A program made the translations under genes and the position numbers. Shown one piece after another: positions 46,325 through 54,946 of a stretch of DNA of 64,000 bases. The notes below the pieces were generated by a model. That model was given only the letters and a program-made list of their open reading frames with translations. It did no database searches and was not told where the DNA came from. The stretch is from an uncultured Spirochaetaceae bacterium (lineage in GTDB: Bacteria > Spirochaetota > Spirochaetia > Sphaerochaetales > Sphaerochaetaceae): assembly GCA_944389145.1 (NCBI GenBank), contig CALXLH010000023.1, forward strand, positions 1-64,000, read 5' to 3'. Within the stretch, counting starts at the first letter, position 1. Each line of letters opens with the position of its first letter.

Positions 46325-46348
46325 ATGCCCACGGAATCCCGCGGGCAT
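46325..46348. repeat. Second copy of the secA terminator hairpin (copy B)
   Basis: This segment matches the secA terminator stem-loop at all but one base (a T to C change in the right arm). It gives an A-C mismatch in the plus-strand hairpin but a G-U pair in the minus-strand RNA. Together with copy A it brackets hipBA, and it lies between hipA and the convergent phosphatase gene. Confidence 0.8.
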
Positions 46349-46369
46349 CGCTGTTATCATATAGGGCGA

Positions 46370-47482
46370 TCAGTTGACGTGGATGCTGCCGGTAAGCTTG
46401 CCGACAAGCCTGTCCACGCCCTCCTCGCTCATTCCATGTGCGACAAGATAGGACCTGGCCGCACCGCTCAGGTCAGCGGTAGCAGGATCCTCGCCTCCGG
46501 TGATGACAGGAAGCATGGCCGCGATATTGTTCTCAAAGATGAACTGATACTTCCTTGCATCGGTCTCCTCGGTCACGCCATAGTAATTTGCCATCGAGAG
46601 CATGAAGTCATCCACGATCTCATCATAGCTTCCTCCAAGAAGGCACTCGAAGAGAGCTGAGACGAATCCAGCCCTGTCCTTTCCCTCCGTGCAGTGGATC
46701 AGATACGGAGGATCAAGCTCTGAGAGCTCCTCGATACCGGCGGCAAGCCTGTTGCCGAAATCATCGGAAAGGAAATCCACGGACAGGCCGAGGGCGAGGA
46801 CCTTGCCATCCTCATAAAGGGAGGCATAGTACTCTGAATCAAAGTCATCGGCTGCGATATAGCTCTCGATATCCTCATTGGTATCCGCAAGGTTCAGGAC
46901 ACCGTTGATGCCTGCAGCCTCTGCGAAGGCATTGGCGTAATGAGCCCTGTTATGCTCGTTGTTTATCGGGGAAGCGGAGCGATAGAGGATTCCCGGTGCC
47001 GCGATATCGCCCATATAGATCTCGCGGAAGTTCGCGAACTGGGCATTGGAGCGGAAGTCGGCACGATCGCTGGAATACTCAAGGGAGTTAAGCTCATACT
47101 CCTCGATCATTCCCTCCTTCTCATCCATGGTGATCGTCACGCCATCACCTACGCCGACGCCTGCGATCTCGTTGATGCGTCCGAAGTTCACACATACCGC
47201 GATATTCGTATCCCCGGGATACGCCCTAAGCACAGGCTCGCCCACTCCGACATAGTAGCCGCTGAAGTACGGGATACCCTCAAGTGTGTAGCCGTTGCTG
47301 AATACGACATTCACCGTATCTCCAAGGTCGTAGCCGGCCTGAGAGGCTTCCTCTATCGTGATATCAAGAAGGGCGTGCCCATACTTCTCGATCTCGATGA
47401 TATTCCCCTCAAGCGTCTCCGCTGCGAAGAGCGTCGCCAGCGACAGAAGCGCCACGAGGATGATAAGCATTGTTCTTTTCAT
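46370..47482 (-). CDS. Secreted PTP-like phosphatase with a SAM-hydroxide-adenosyltransferase-like N-terminal part
   Basis: The ATG at 47482 is preceded by GGAGG at a spacing of five bases and gives a signal peptide (MKRTMLIILVALLSLATLFAA). Residues about 25-125 (IIEIEKYGHALLDITI, LGDTVNVVFSNG) resemble the C-terminal beta domain of SAM hydroxide adenosyltransferases. The second half is a cysteine-dependent phosphatase of the tyrosine_phosphatase_3 type, with P-loop HCTEGKDRAG and ILYRSASP upstream. The target (phosphoprotein, phosphoinositide or inositol phosphate) cannot be told. It is periplasmic or extracellular by its signal. Confidence 0.82.
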   Translation of the reverse strand: MKRTMLIILVALLSLATLFAAETLEGNIIEIEKYGHALLDITIEEASQAGYDLGDTVNVVFSNGYTLEGIPYFSGYYVGVGEPVLRAYPGDTNIAVCVNFGRINEIAGVGVGDGVTITMDEKEGMIEEYELNSLEYSSDRADFRSNAQFANFREIYMGDIAAPGILYRSASPINNEHNRAHYANAFAEAAGINGVLNLADTNEDIESYIAADDFDSEYYASLYEDGKVLALGLSVDFLSDDFGNRLAAGIEELSELDPPYLIHCTEGKDRAGFVSALFECLLGGSYDEIVDDFMLSMANYYGVTEETDARKYQFIFENNIAAMLPVITGGEDPATADLSGAARSYLVAHGMSEEGVDRLVGKLTGSIHVN

Positions 47483-47620
47483 GAGAACCTCCATGCAGAA
47501 CTTAACATGGATTTAACATTAGCACAACATTTACCCATCTTCAGGCAACTGTCTCAAAACACCATCCAGGAAGAGATGAGATGCCTTACGCTCCAGGCCG
47601 GCATGCCTATAGATGTCCGC

Positions 47621-48742
47621 TCAGAACCTGCAGACAGTCTCGGGGTTGATCCTTATGCCATCCTGGCTGACGGAGAAGAGGATCGCGCTGCTTCCATAGT
47701 AGCTGCTGCTCGTACCGATCGTACCGATGGCATCCCCTTCATCCACTTCGCTGCCCGCAGATACAAGTATCCTCTCAAGACCCGTGTATCTGGTAGCATA
47801 GCCATCGTCATGGACAAGCTCGACATAGCGGCGCCTGTCAGGCGTAAAGCCGACGCTCTCCACTGTACCGGATGCAGAAGCAGTGACAGGAGTGCCTGGC
47901 CTTGCGGCAATCACGACTCCATGGATCGTCTCGCCCTTCTCCCTGAAGTACTCAGCGTTATGCATGAGTATCGTTCCGCCTGATACAGGAGAGGAGAATC
48001 TCGGCATACCCTCTATCTCAGATCCGCTTACAGGAATGAAGATCCTCGTTCCCTCGGGAACGGATGTCGATCCGAGCGAATTGAGCTTCGCTATATCCGC
48101 GGCACTCAGCTCAGGGTTATAGCGGCTGACAACATCGCTGAGATCATCTCCTGGCTTCATCACATAAACGATACCGCTATACCGAGGTATAAGGAGCGTA
48201 TCGCCTACAGCGATGGAATTATCGCTCATGGCGTTGAAATCGATGATAGTCTCAGGCGTTATATCATAGGCAGAGGCGATGGACTGAAGGGTATCGCCAT
48301 CCTGCACGATATACTCAGAGGGGACCATGGGCTTGACGGCGGACTCGAGGACGGACTCTTCTATCAGAGGCTCATCAGCAGCTGCAGGAGCTTCCTCCTC
48401 TTCGATAACGGCTGCCTCTGCCTCGGAAGCCTCCTCGACAGCTGCAACCGGCTCGGTATCGGCAGGAACGGGAACCTCTTCCTCGACCGTGATCTCAACA
48501 GGATCCCGGGTGATGCTGGACTCAAGGACCGCCGGCTCAGGAACCTCGACCTCTACGGTGCTTGCTCCGCCACCCGCTTCCTCCGGCGCGGCCTGATGCG
48601 GAGTGTAGAGAAGATATAGGACTATCGCGATGAGAGTGAGGAGTATGCCGACGAACGCTATCACGAACGTTCCACGGCGACCGCCCTCGCGGCGTTCCCT
48701 GTACCCTTCTGGCGGCATATCATCGTAACTATATCTTCCCAT
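47621..48742 (-). CDS. Membrane-anchored LysM protein with a degenerate M23 peptidase domain
   Basis: A short cytoplasmic start is followed by one membrane helix (about residues 25-46) and a long Glu/Ala/Val-rich spacer. Two LysM domains follow (about 143-186 and 192-237), then an M23-like domain (about 245-365). In active M23 enzymes zinc is held by His in H-x-G-x-D, by that Asp, and by His in H-x-H. Here the motifs read HGVVIAA (Asp lost), YTGL for Y-x-H-L, and AILFSV in place of H-x-H, so it should be inactive. Inactive relatives (EnvC, NlpD) act as scaffolds or amidase activators. It is divergent from the PBP-like gene. Confidence 0.85.
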   Translation of the reverse strand: MGRYSYDDMPPEGYRERREGGRRGTFVIAFVGILLTLIAIVLYLLYTPHQAAPEEAGGGASTVEVEVPEPAVLESSITRDPVEITVEEEVPVPADTEPVAAVEEASEAEAAVIEEEEAPAAADEPLIEESVLESAVKPMVPSEYIVQDGDTLQSIASAYDITPETIIDFNAMSDNSIAVGDTLLIPRYSGIVYVMKPGDDLSDVVSRYNPELSAADIAKLNSLGSTSVPEGTRIFIPVSGSEIEGMPRFSSPVSGGTILMHNAEYFREKGETIHGVVIAARPGTPVTASASGTVESVGFTPDRRRYVELVHDDGYATRYTGLERILVSAGSEVDEGDAIGTIGTSSSYYGSSAILFSVSQDGIRINPETVCRF

Positions 48743-48745
48743 CTA

Positions 48746-48775
48746 TCGACAATCCCTCAATCAAATAGGTATTAT
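48746..48775 (+). promoter_or_regulatory. Putative promoter of the PBP-like gene with near-leaderless start
   Basis: TCGACA (48746-48751) and TATTAT (48770-48775) are 18 bases apart. The predicted start is within a few bases of the ATG at 48784, and no Shine-Dalgarno is present. Confidence 0.42.
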
Positions 48776-48783
48776 ATTTTGTT

Positions 48784-49665
48784 ATGATGCAGAAAGGCAA
48801 TAAGCATGGTGTGGTGACCGCCTATATGATAGTCATCATACTTGCCACAGCAACGCTGCTGCGCTTCACATACCTAACCTTCGTCGAAGGAAGCCGGCCT
48901 CGCTATCACGATCCGCTGCTCTCCGAGGTCCTGGTCAGGGGTTCCATATATGACAGGGATGGCAGCCTTCTGGCAATCCAGGCCCCTGATTACGGATTTG
49001 AGATAACGCTCTCGGAATCCTCTCCCTCATACATCGCATCGGTACTTTCTCGCTATACGCCAGAGCCTGCGGTAAGCCTTGAATCAAGGATAAGGAACGG
49101 CGAAGGATTCATAATGATCCCATCCATTCCCTCGATCCCAGAGATGGGTGAGATCAGGGGAGAGCTTGATGACCTGGGTCTCTCGGACGAGGTACGCCTC
49201 ACTACCCGGGAGACAAGGAAGTATCCTTCCTATCAGGAGACATGGAATATCATCGGGGGCGTTGATCAGAGGCTTTCCGGGGTATCGGGACTGGAGAGGA
49301 TATTCGATGATTCCCTCACTCCCCGCCCCTCTCCATTCGAACGCATAGCACGAGGAAAGGACCTGACGCTCACTATCGACCTGGAAGCACAGAAGGCGAT
49401 GATGGAGATGATGCAGGAGATCGGATACGGAGGGGCTGCCGCCCTGATTGCCCCAGACGGCTCTATCGCGGCCTGGACAGGCGGTCCGGACGAGACCGTG
49501 CTGAGGGCTCTCGTGACATCCGAGTCCTCTGGATACAGCGAGGAGGATGCCCATCCGGCCCTCCCCTTCGAAGAGGATGGCCTCATACCGCTCAAGGAGG
49601 GGTTCAGGCTCTATGCCGATGATAAGGAAAGCCTCTCAGCGCTCCTTCCTGAGCTGGCTCTCTGA
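48784..49665 (+). CDS. FtsI/PBP2-like protein without a transpeptidase domain
   Basis: The 293-residue product has one N-terminal membrane helix (about 12-30) and the class-B PBP pedestal or dimerisation domain. The hallmark RGSIYDRDGSLLA occurs at residues 52-64, and GGVDQRLSGVSGLERIFDDSL, KDLTLTIDLEAQKAMME and AAALIAPDGSIAAW appear in order. The region that should carry the catalytic Ser-x-x-Lys, Ser-x-Asn and Lys-Thr-Gly boxes is absent. After AAW only about 50 unrelated residues follow before the stop. It cannot cross-link peptidoglycan. It may still act as a divisome scaffold. Its 3' end overlaps the convergent flhF gene by 30 bases. Confidence 0.85.
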   Translation: MMQKGNKHGVVTAYMIVIILATATLLRFTYLTFVEGSRPRYHDPLLSEVLVRGSIYDRDGSLLAIQAPDYGFEITLSESSPSYIASVLSRYTPEPAVSLESRIRNGEGFIMIPSIPSIPEMGEIRGELDDLGLSDEVRLTTRETRKYPSYQETWNIIGGVDQRLSGVSGLERIFDDSLTPRPSPFERIARGKDLTLTIDLEAQKAMMEMMQEIGYGGAAALIAPDGSIAAWTGGPDETVLRALVTSESSGYSEEDAHPALPFEEDGLIPLKEGFRLYADDKESLSALLPELAL

Positions 49666-50721
49666 GTTCCTCATCACAAGCCCCATTCCCTTCAGGTGAT
49701 CAAGAAGCGCCGACGAAGAGGCCTTCTCTATATCCTCAGGAACCTTCTGCCCATCGGTAAGGAAGATGATCGGAGAGGAAACCCTGTAGGCAAATGATAT
49801 GACATTGCCGATCGTCTCGGTCTCATCGAGCTTGGTCACTGCCAGCGACGGCTTGCCGAATCTGGAATAGACGGAATGCTGCTCAAGCATATCCTCCTCC
49901 TTCATCGTCGCAGGAATCGTCATTATCAGATCGGTCCTGTCAGGGCCAAGGAGCGAGAGCATCGATGTAAGGCGGAGCGTCAGCTCCTTATCCTTCGGAG
50001 AGGTGCCCATCGTATCGACGAAAACGATATCCTTGTCCTGGAAGAGCTCTGCCGCCGCGATAAGCTCATCCTCTGCACCAGCCTTGAGCACAGGAATCGA
50101 CAAGGCGTCTCCGAACGCCTTCACCTGCTCGTATGCCCCTACACGGTATGTATCGAGGGTGATGATGGCAACGTGGCGCCCCTGGCTGGCATAGACATAC
50201 GCCGCCTTGGCAAGGGTCGTAGTCTTTCCGGAGCCCGTAGGTCCGATGAATGCCACGAAATGCCTCGGATGCACCTGATGCTCATAATCGATCGCAACGG
50301 CATGGAGCAGCCTGTCAGAAAGCTCAAGCCCCGGATCCTTATCCGGGGGGAACGCCTCAAGAAGCCTTGAGCGCAGCGGATCAGCAATATGATTCAGGTC
50401 GAGAAGCACCACGGCCTTCTCATTCTCCCTGTATATCTCCGTATCGAGCCGCTCCTTGCTGGATAGGGTGGCAGGATCAGGAGTCCTCGCTTCCTTCTCG
50501 AACTCCCTGATATCCCTATCCCTGCTTGCCGGCCTTTCCTTCGCCTGGGGCCTGGGAGATGAATAGCAGATGATCTCGCAGCGCTTCTGACGGCGCGTGA
50601 AGAATCCGCCTCCCTTCGTGAAATCCCTGCGGGAATGTATGCGTATGTCATCCCCGTAAAGCTCCTTGGCCTTCTTCACGGCCGCTTCATAGCTGTCCGC
50701 CACTACCGTATAGTATTCCAT
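49636..50721 (-). CDS. flhF: FlhF-like SRP-family GTPase
   Basis: An N-terminal basic region (MEYYTVVADSYEAAVKKAKE... IHSRRDFTKGGGFF) typical of FlhF is followed by a linker and an NG-type GTPase. Motifs seen are G1 GPTGSGKTT (160-168), DTYRVGAYEQVKAFGDAL, G3 DTMGTSPKD (236-244, where the usual DTAGR Arg is missing) and G4 TKLDET. FlhF places polar flagella and promotes flagellar assembly. No flagellar gene lies in the window, and the gene ends a cell-division/protease operon. It may serve a non-flagellar role if the organism is non-motile. Confidence 0.87.
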   Translation of the reverse strand: MEYYTVVADSYEAAVKKAKELYGDDIRIHSRRDFTKGGGFFTRRQKRCEIICYSSPRPQAKERPASRDRDIREFEKEARTPDPATLSSKERLDTEIYRENEKAVVLLDLNHIADPLRSRLLEAFPPDKDPGLELSDRLLHAVAIDYEHQVHPRHFVAFIGPTGSGKTTTLAKAAYVYASQGRHVAIITLDTYRVGAYEQVKAFGDALSIPVLKAGAEDELIAAAELFQDKDIVFVDTMGTSPKDKELTLRLTSMLSLLGPDRTDLIMTIPATMKEEDMLEQHSVYSRFGKPSLAVTKLDETETIGNVISFAYRVSSPIIFLTDGQKVPEDIEKASSSALLDHLKGMGLVMRNSESQLRKER

Positions 50722-50724
50722 ATC

Positions 50725-52086
50725 CTAGAGTATATACCTCGTCAGATCCTGATCCTCCACGATATCAGAAAGCCTCTGCCTGACGTAATCGCGGGTTATC
50801 TCCACGCTCTGTCCGTTCAGCTCATTGGCTGAGAACGACAGCTCCTCAAGAAGCTTCTCCATGACCGTGTAGAGCCTGCGCGCACCTATATTGTCATTCG
50901 TCTGGTTCACATCGTGCGCGATCGCTGCTATCTCATGCAGCGCCTCATCGGTGAAGGTCACGGAAACACCTTCCGTGGAAAGCAGCGCGGTATACTGCTT
51001 GGTGATGGCATTCTGCGGCTCTGTGAGGATGCGATAGAACTCCTCGGCCGAAAGATCGTGAAGCTCTACGCGGAGCGGAAAGCGCCCCTGCAGCTCAGGA
51101 ATCAGGTCAGAAGGCTTCGCGAACGAGAACGCTCCTGCAGCGATGAAGAGGATATTCGTGGTGTCTATCACGCCCCACTTGGTCGAGACCTTCGTTCCCT
51201 CGACGATCGGCAGGATATCCCTCTGCACGCCCTCGCGTGACACATCGCTGTTGGAGGAGTTGCCGCGCGATGCGACTTTATCGATCTCATCGATGAATAT
51301 GATACCCATCTCCTCGGCCCGCTCCTTTGCCTCATCGACAGCCTTATCGGGATCGACGACCTTGTCCATCTCCTCTTCCTCGATGATCTCACGGGCACGC
51401 TTGACGGTAATCTTGCGGATCTTCTGCCTGCCCTGCTGCGCGAACATGCTGCCCAGCGATCCGAGTGCCTGCTGCAGCTCCTCCATGTTCGACGAGGATC
51501 CCATGAGCTCGAAGCCGAGATTCTGCCGCATCGACTGGGGCATCTCAACCTCCCTGCTGTCGAAGATTCCCTTGCGCAGCATCTGGCGGAACTGCTCCCG
51601 GGCGCCGTCCGTCGAGACATCGGTATTGCCACCATCCTTCTCGATCGATGGCAGGAGCAGGTCAAGGAGCCTTTCCTCCACCCTCCTGTCGACCTCTTCC
51701 TTCTTGGAGGCGGCCATCTCCTCCCTCACCATCTGCAGCGATGCTCCCATCAGGTCGCGCACCATCGACTCGACATCGCGGCCGACATAGCCGACCTCCG
51801 TGTACTTCGTTGCCTCGACCTTGATGAACGGAGCATCAGCGAGCTTGGCTATGCGCCTGGCGATCTCCGTCTTTCCGACTCCCGTCGAGCCGATCATCAG
51901 GATGTTCTTGGGAGTTATCTCCTCCCGCACCTCCTCAGGCAGCCTCTTGCGCCTGACACGGTTGCGTATGGCCACTGCGATCGTACGCTTGGCCTCATCC
52001 TGGCCGATCACATATTCATCAAGCGCCTTCACTATCTCCGAAGGCACCATATCATCAAGATGCTTCTTACCCTTAAGCCTTTCCAT
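50725..52086 (-). CDS. hslU: ATP-dependent protease ATPase subunit HslU (ClpY)
   Basis: An AAA+ unfoldase that feeds substrates to HslV. Motifs are Walker [18 protein letters not shown], Walker [13 protein letters not shown], the pore loop just before it (GYVGRD), the I domain between, and the C-terminal RYIL that inserts between HslV subunits. At 453 residues it is normal. It overlaps hslV by 14 bases and precedes flhF by three. Confidence 0.97.
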   Translation of the reverse strand: MERLKGKKHLDDMVPSEIVKALDEYVIGQDEAKRTIAVAIRNRVRRKRLPEEVREEITPKNILMIGSTGVGKTEIARRIAKLADAPFIKVEATKYTEVGYVGRDVESMVRDLMGASLQMVREEMAASKKEEVDRRVEERLLDLLLPSIEKDGGNTDVSTDGAREQFRQMLRKGIFDSREVEMPQSMRQNLGFELMGSSSNMEELQQALGSLGSMFAQQGRQKIRKITVKRAREIIEEEEMDKVVDPDKAVDEAKERAEEMGIIFIDEIDKVASRGNSSNSDVSREGVQRDILPIVEGTKVSTKWGVIDTTNILFIAAGAFSFAKPSDLIPELQGRFPLRVELHDLSAEEFYRILTEPQNAITKQYTALLSTEGVSVTFTDEALHEIAAIAHDVNQTNDNIGARRLYTVMEKLLEELSFSANELNGQSVEITRDYVRQRLSDIVEDQDLTRYIL

Positions 52087-52624
52087 CGATTACCTCTGTA
52101 AGAATGTTGTGGTTGGTATATATGCAGATATCAGCGGCAGTCTCAACGCTCTTGCGCGCGATCTCATCCGCACTCCAGTCCACTCCGCTGTCAAGATACG
52201 CCCTTGCGGCAGCCAGGGCATATGCGCCACCCGATCCTATCCCTGCCGCATCACCTTCAGGCTCAAGCACGTCTCCTGATCCCGTTATCAGGAAGAGCTT
52301 GCTTCCATCGGATGTGAGCATCATCGCATTAAGGTTGCGCAGCGCCCTGTCCGTGCGCCACTGCTTGGCCAGCTCCACGGCAGACCTCGTCAGATCGCCG
52401 TTGTACTGCCTCAGCTTGCCCTCGAACAGCTCGAAGAGCGTGAAGGCATCGGCCGTCGCTCCGGCAAAGCCTATGATCACACGACCATCATAGAGCCTCC
52501 TGACCTTGCGGCAGTTGCCCTTCATCACGATGCCACCCTCACCGCTGGTGGCCTGTCCATCTCCGGCTATAGCGACCTTGCCATCCTTCCTGACAGCGCA
52601 GATCGTGGTCCCGTGGATCGTCAT
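52073..52624 (-). CDS. hslV: ATP-dependent protease proteolytic subunit HslV (ClpQ)
   Basis: A proteasome-like N-terminal threonine hydrolase. The sequence opens [15 protein letters not shown], so removal of five residues exposes the catalytic Thr6. [12 protein letters not shown] and [11 protein letters not shown] follow, and [14 protein letters not shown] is in the second half. It forms the double hexamer with HslU. It overlaps xerC by four bases at its start and hslU by 14 at its end, the classical xer-hslV-hslU order. Confidence 0.97.
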   Translation of the reverse strand: MTIHGTTICAVRKDGKVAIAGDGQATSGEGGIVMKGNCRKVRRLYDGRVIIGFAGATADAFTLFELFEGKLRQYNGDLTRSAVELAKQWRTDRALRNLNAMMLTSDGSKLFLITGSGDVLEPEGDAAGIGSGGAYALAAARAYLDSGVDWSADEIARKSVETAADICIYTNHNILTEVIDGKA

Positions 52625-53514
52625 TGCTTCTCCTTTGCATGAGGATGAGTCCCATCGTAGACGCTCTTGAGCCGTCTGCGGGAGACATGAGTATAGATCT
52701 GCGTCGTGGAGATGCTCTCATGCCCTAGCAGCTCCTGCACGAGGCGGATATCCGCCCCCCTGTCCATCATGTGGGTGGCAAAGGAGTGGCGGAGCGTATG
52801 CGGCGTGAATTCCTTCTGCCAGCCTAGCCTCGCTCTATATTCATCAAAGATAATATGTGCAGAACTAAAGGGCAACCTTCCGCCTCTCTTCCCGATGAAG
52901 AAGGCCTTCTCATCATCGATCCCCCTCTCCCTAAGATAGTCATCCCGCCTCGACAGATACACCCGTATCTCATCGACGGTGGAGGGAGAGAAGAACACGA
53001 AGCGCTCCTTGCTCCCCTTTCCCGTTATGAGGATGCGCCTCTTATCCAGCTCCACATCCCCGACATCCACCGAAAGCGCCTCGGCAATCCTCATCCCGGT
53101 GTTATATATCAGCAGGAAGAGCATATGGTCGCGCTCCTCCTTGAATGATGAGCGAGGGAGCGAGAGAAGAGTCCTTACCTCCTCCTCCGTAAGGACAGAT
53201 GGAAGCCTTGATTCCTTCCTCCTCATGGAGATCGTCGAGAACGGATCGCTGTCGATGACTCCCCTTCTCTCCAGATAGCCATAGAAGGTACGCAGGGCCG
53301 TAAGCTTCCTCAGCACCGAACGCTCGGAGAACTCCGCCATCATCTCCCTTGTGTAGGCCGCGGCATCAGAGCGTGTGAATGATGATACGTCAAGCCCGGT
53401 CTTGGAAAGGAAGAGTGCCCATTCCTCAAGATCCACGCGATAGCTCTTGACCGTATTCTCGGCAAGTCCCCTCACGTCCCCTATATATGCCAGGAAATCC
53501 TCTATCTCTTTCAC
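52621..53514 (-). CDS. xerC: Tyrosine recombinase XerC-type
   Basis: It has an N-terminal SAM-like core-binding domain and a catalytic domain with the full set [16 protein letters not shown] (Arg), ITGKGSKER (Lys), [12 protein letters not shown] (His-x-x-Arg), [15 protein letters not shown] (His and Tyr). At 297 residues it is normal for a chromosome dimer resolvase. It lies between the DprA-like gene and hslV with four-base overlaps. A second, XerD-like recombinase is nearby at 54.9-55.9 kb, so a XerCD pair acting at dif is likely. Confidence 0.93.
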   Translation of the reverse strand: MKEIEDFLAYIGDVRGLAENTVKSYRVDLEEWALFLSKTGLDVSSFTRSDAAAYTREMMAEFSERSVLRKLTALRTFYGYLERRGVIDSDPFSTISMRRKESRLPSVLTEEEVRTLLSLPRSSFKEERDHMLFLLIYNTGMRIAEALSVDVGDVELDKRRILITGKGSKERFVFFSPSTVDEIRVYLSRRDDYLRERGIDDEKAFFIGKRGGRLPFSSAHIIFDEYRARLGWQKEFTPHTLRHSFATHMMDRGADIRLVQELLGHESISTTQIYTHVSRRRLKSVYDGTHPHAKEKQ

Positions 53515-54161
53515 AGCCTCATTATATCAAAACGCTCGGAACCGAATCCATATCGGCCATCGGCTGAACGGTAGGCATAGAGGGAAGGAAGGCTCATGAA
53601 TGACGAGAAGGTATCTATGACCGGAGCGCCATCCCTGGCAGCCTCCCTTCCGGCCTCGGAGGAGAGCGAGGAGCGCAGCACGGCCACATCGATGCCGTGG
53701 TCGAGCGCGGAGGTCATCAGCCTTCCTCTTCCAGTGGTTATCAGGACGGAGGAGAACGAGAGCGCCGCTTCGATGGCAGCATCCTCTCCTGCCCCATCAT
53801 CCTCCGCCGCCATGAGGCTTCCACCGGTCCCGAGTACCATCAAGGCACGTTCGGAAAAGCGTCTCTCGACAAGCTCCATCGAAGACGAAGAGACGGAGTG
53901 CAGCCTCCCCTGTCCATCCTCGACTCCCTTTATGATCGAGAACATCCCGCCCCTTCTCGCGATCGTCATGACCTCGTAGCCGGCAAGAGCGGCCTCAAGA
54001 GCGGAAAGATAGAGCGAAAGCCTCTCTTGCTCCGAATGGAAGCGGGACTCCGATGAGATAAGCACGCACCGCGCCCGGGGCAGCGTGCCATGATAGAGGA
54101 ATCTCCGCTCCCCTATAACCGTGGACATTGCGTCCATGTCATGGACATTTCGAATACTCAT
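53511..54161 (-). CDS. DprA/Smf-like Rossmann protein, degenerate
   Basis: Over 216 residues the pattern of the DprA Rossmann core can be traced: a strand-helix start (ARCVLISSESRF, EAALAGYEVMTIARRG), then RALMVLGTGGSLMA. The late half has SSVLITTGRGRLMTSALDHG and VAVL, then AARDGAPVIDTFSSF, echoing the SG-S-x-T-A and L-I-x-x-G-A blocks. The ssDNA-binding G-S-R and G-x-A-x-G-I-D motifs are not intact. The position between xer genes and hslV matches smf in Borrelia, supporting descent from DprA, with function perhaps lost or changed. The start is uncertain because a palindrome lies over the first codons. Confidence 0.62.
   Translation of the reverse strand: MSIRNVHDMDAMSTVIGERRFLYHGTLPRARCVLISSESRFHSEQERLSLYLSALEAALAGYEVMTIARRGGMFSIIKGVEDGQGRLHSVSSSSMELVERRFSERALMVLGTGGSLMAAEDDGAGEDAAIEAALSFSSVLITTGRGRLMTSALDHGIDVAVLRSSLSSEAGREAARDGAPVIDTFSSFMSLPSLYAYRSADGRYGFGSERFDIMRL
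54132..54146. repeat. 15-bp palindrome over the start of the DprA-like gene
   Basis: GTCCATG-T-CATGGAC is a perfect palindrome, and GGACAT/ATGTCC recurs around it (54123-54150). It may be an operator, or it suggests that translation starts further in, at the ATG after it. Confidence 0.5.
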
Positions 54162-54196
54162 GCCCTATATACGCCGCGGCCCAGGGAAAAAAACAA

Positions 54197-54946
54197 TCAG
54201 ACGATAGAGAGCACGACCTCCAGATACAGCATGATCATCACGACGGCAAGGAAGGGCCGTATCGCCCTGTCACCATAGCGGAGTGCGAAGCGTGAGCCGA
54301 TGAAGTTCCCCAGGATAGAGGCAGCGGCGGCAGGTACCGCTATCTGGAATGCTATCGAGCCTGAGAAGAGGAACGTCAGAAGCGCGGATATGTTCGATGC
54401 GGCGTTGACAGCCTTCGTCAGTCCTGCGCTCTCGATCAGGGGAAGGCCGAGGGCCGTGAACCCCAGCGTCAGGAACATGCCGGTTCCAGGCCCGTAGAAT
54501 CCATCATAAAGGCCGCATAGGAAGGCAAGCAGGGCCGACAGGAGGAAAAGATGCGTTCCGGTGACGATGAGATAGCTCTTTGGCCGCGGACGCACGATCG
54601 TCAGGACCGTAAGGACCGGAAGCGTCACGAGAAGCATGCAAGATAGGATCTGTGAGGAATACCTCAGGGCGATTCCTGCACCGATATGCGATCCGATGAT
54701 GGCAAAGGCCGAGGAGAGCATGGCCAGAGGCCAGCGTATCGCACCGCCTCTGGCGTATGAGATCACGGAGATCAGCGTCCCGAACGTCGAGGAGAACTTG
54801 TTCGTTCCAAGCGAGCAGGCTCCGGAGAGTCCGGCAACGCTATAGCCCGTCAGCGAGATCAGCCCTCCGCCGCCCGCTATGGAATCGATGAATCCTGCCA
54901 GCGCTATGAGCGGCAGCAGGAAGATAAGCATATCAGGATATCCCAT
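54197..54946 (-). CDS. TauE/SafE-family membrane transporter
   Basis: The ATG at 54946 follows AGAAGGGG and removes an implausible Pro/Ser-rich extension read from 55048. The 249-residue protein has about eight hydrophobic helices. The family motifs are GFIDSIAGGGGLISL near the start and GLYDGFYGPGTGMFLTLGFTALGLP in the middle. TauE/SafE proteins export sulfite, sulfoacetate or other small organic anions; the substrate is unknown here. It overlaps xerD by 14 bases, so it belongs to the division operon by transcription. Confidence 0.9.
   Translation of the reverse strand: MGYPDMLIFLLPLIALAGFIDSIAGGGGLISLTGYSVAGLSGACSLGTNKFSSTFGTLISVISYARGGAIRWPLAMLSSAFAIIGSHIGAGIALRYSSQILSCMLLVTLPVLTVLTIVRPRPKSYLIVTGTHLFLLSALLAFLCGLYDGFYGPGTGMFLTLGFTALGLPLIESAGLTKAVNAASNISALLTFLFSGSIAFQIAVPAAAASILGNFIGSRFALRYGDRAIRPFLAVVMIMLYLEVVLSIV

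Noticed and set aside
46940-47983. 347-codon open frame on the plus strand
   Set aside because: It crosses two real minus-strand genes and their gap, and its product is a low-quality Arg/Asp/Ile-rich string.
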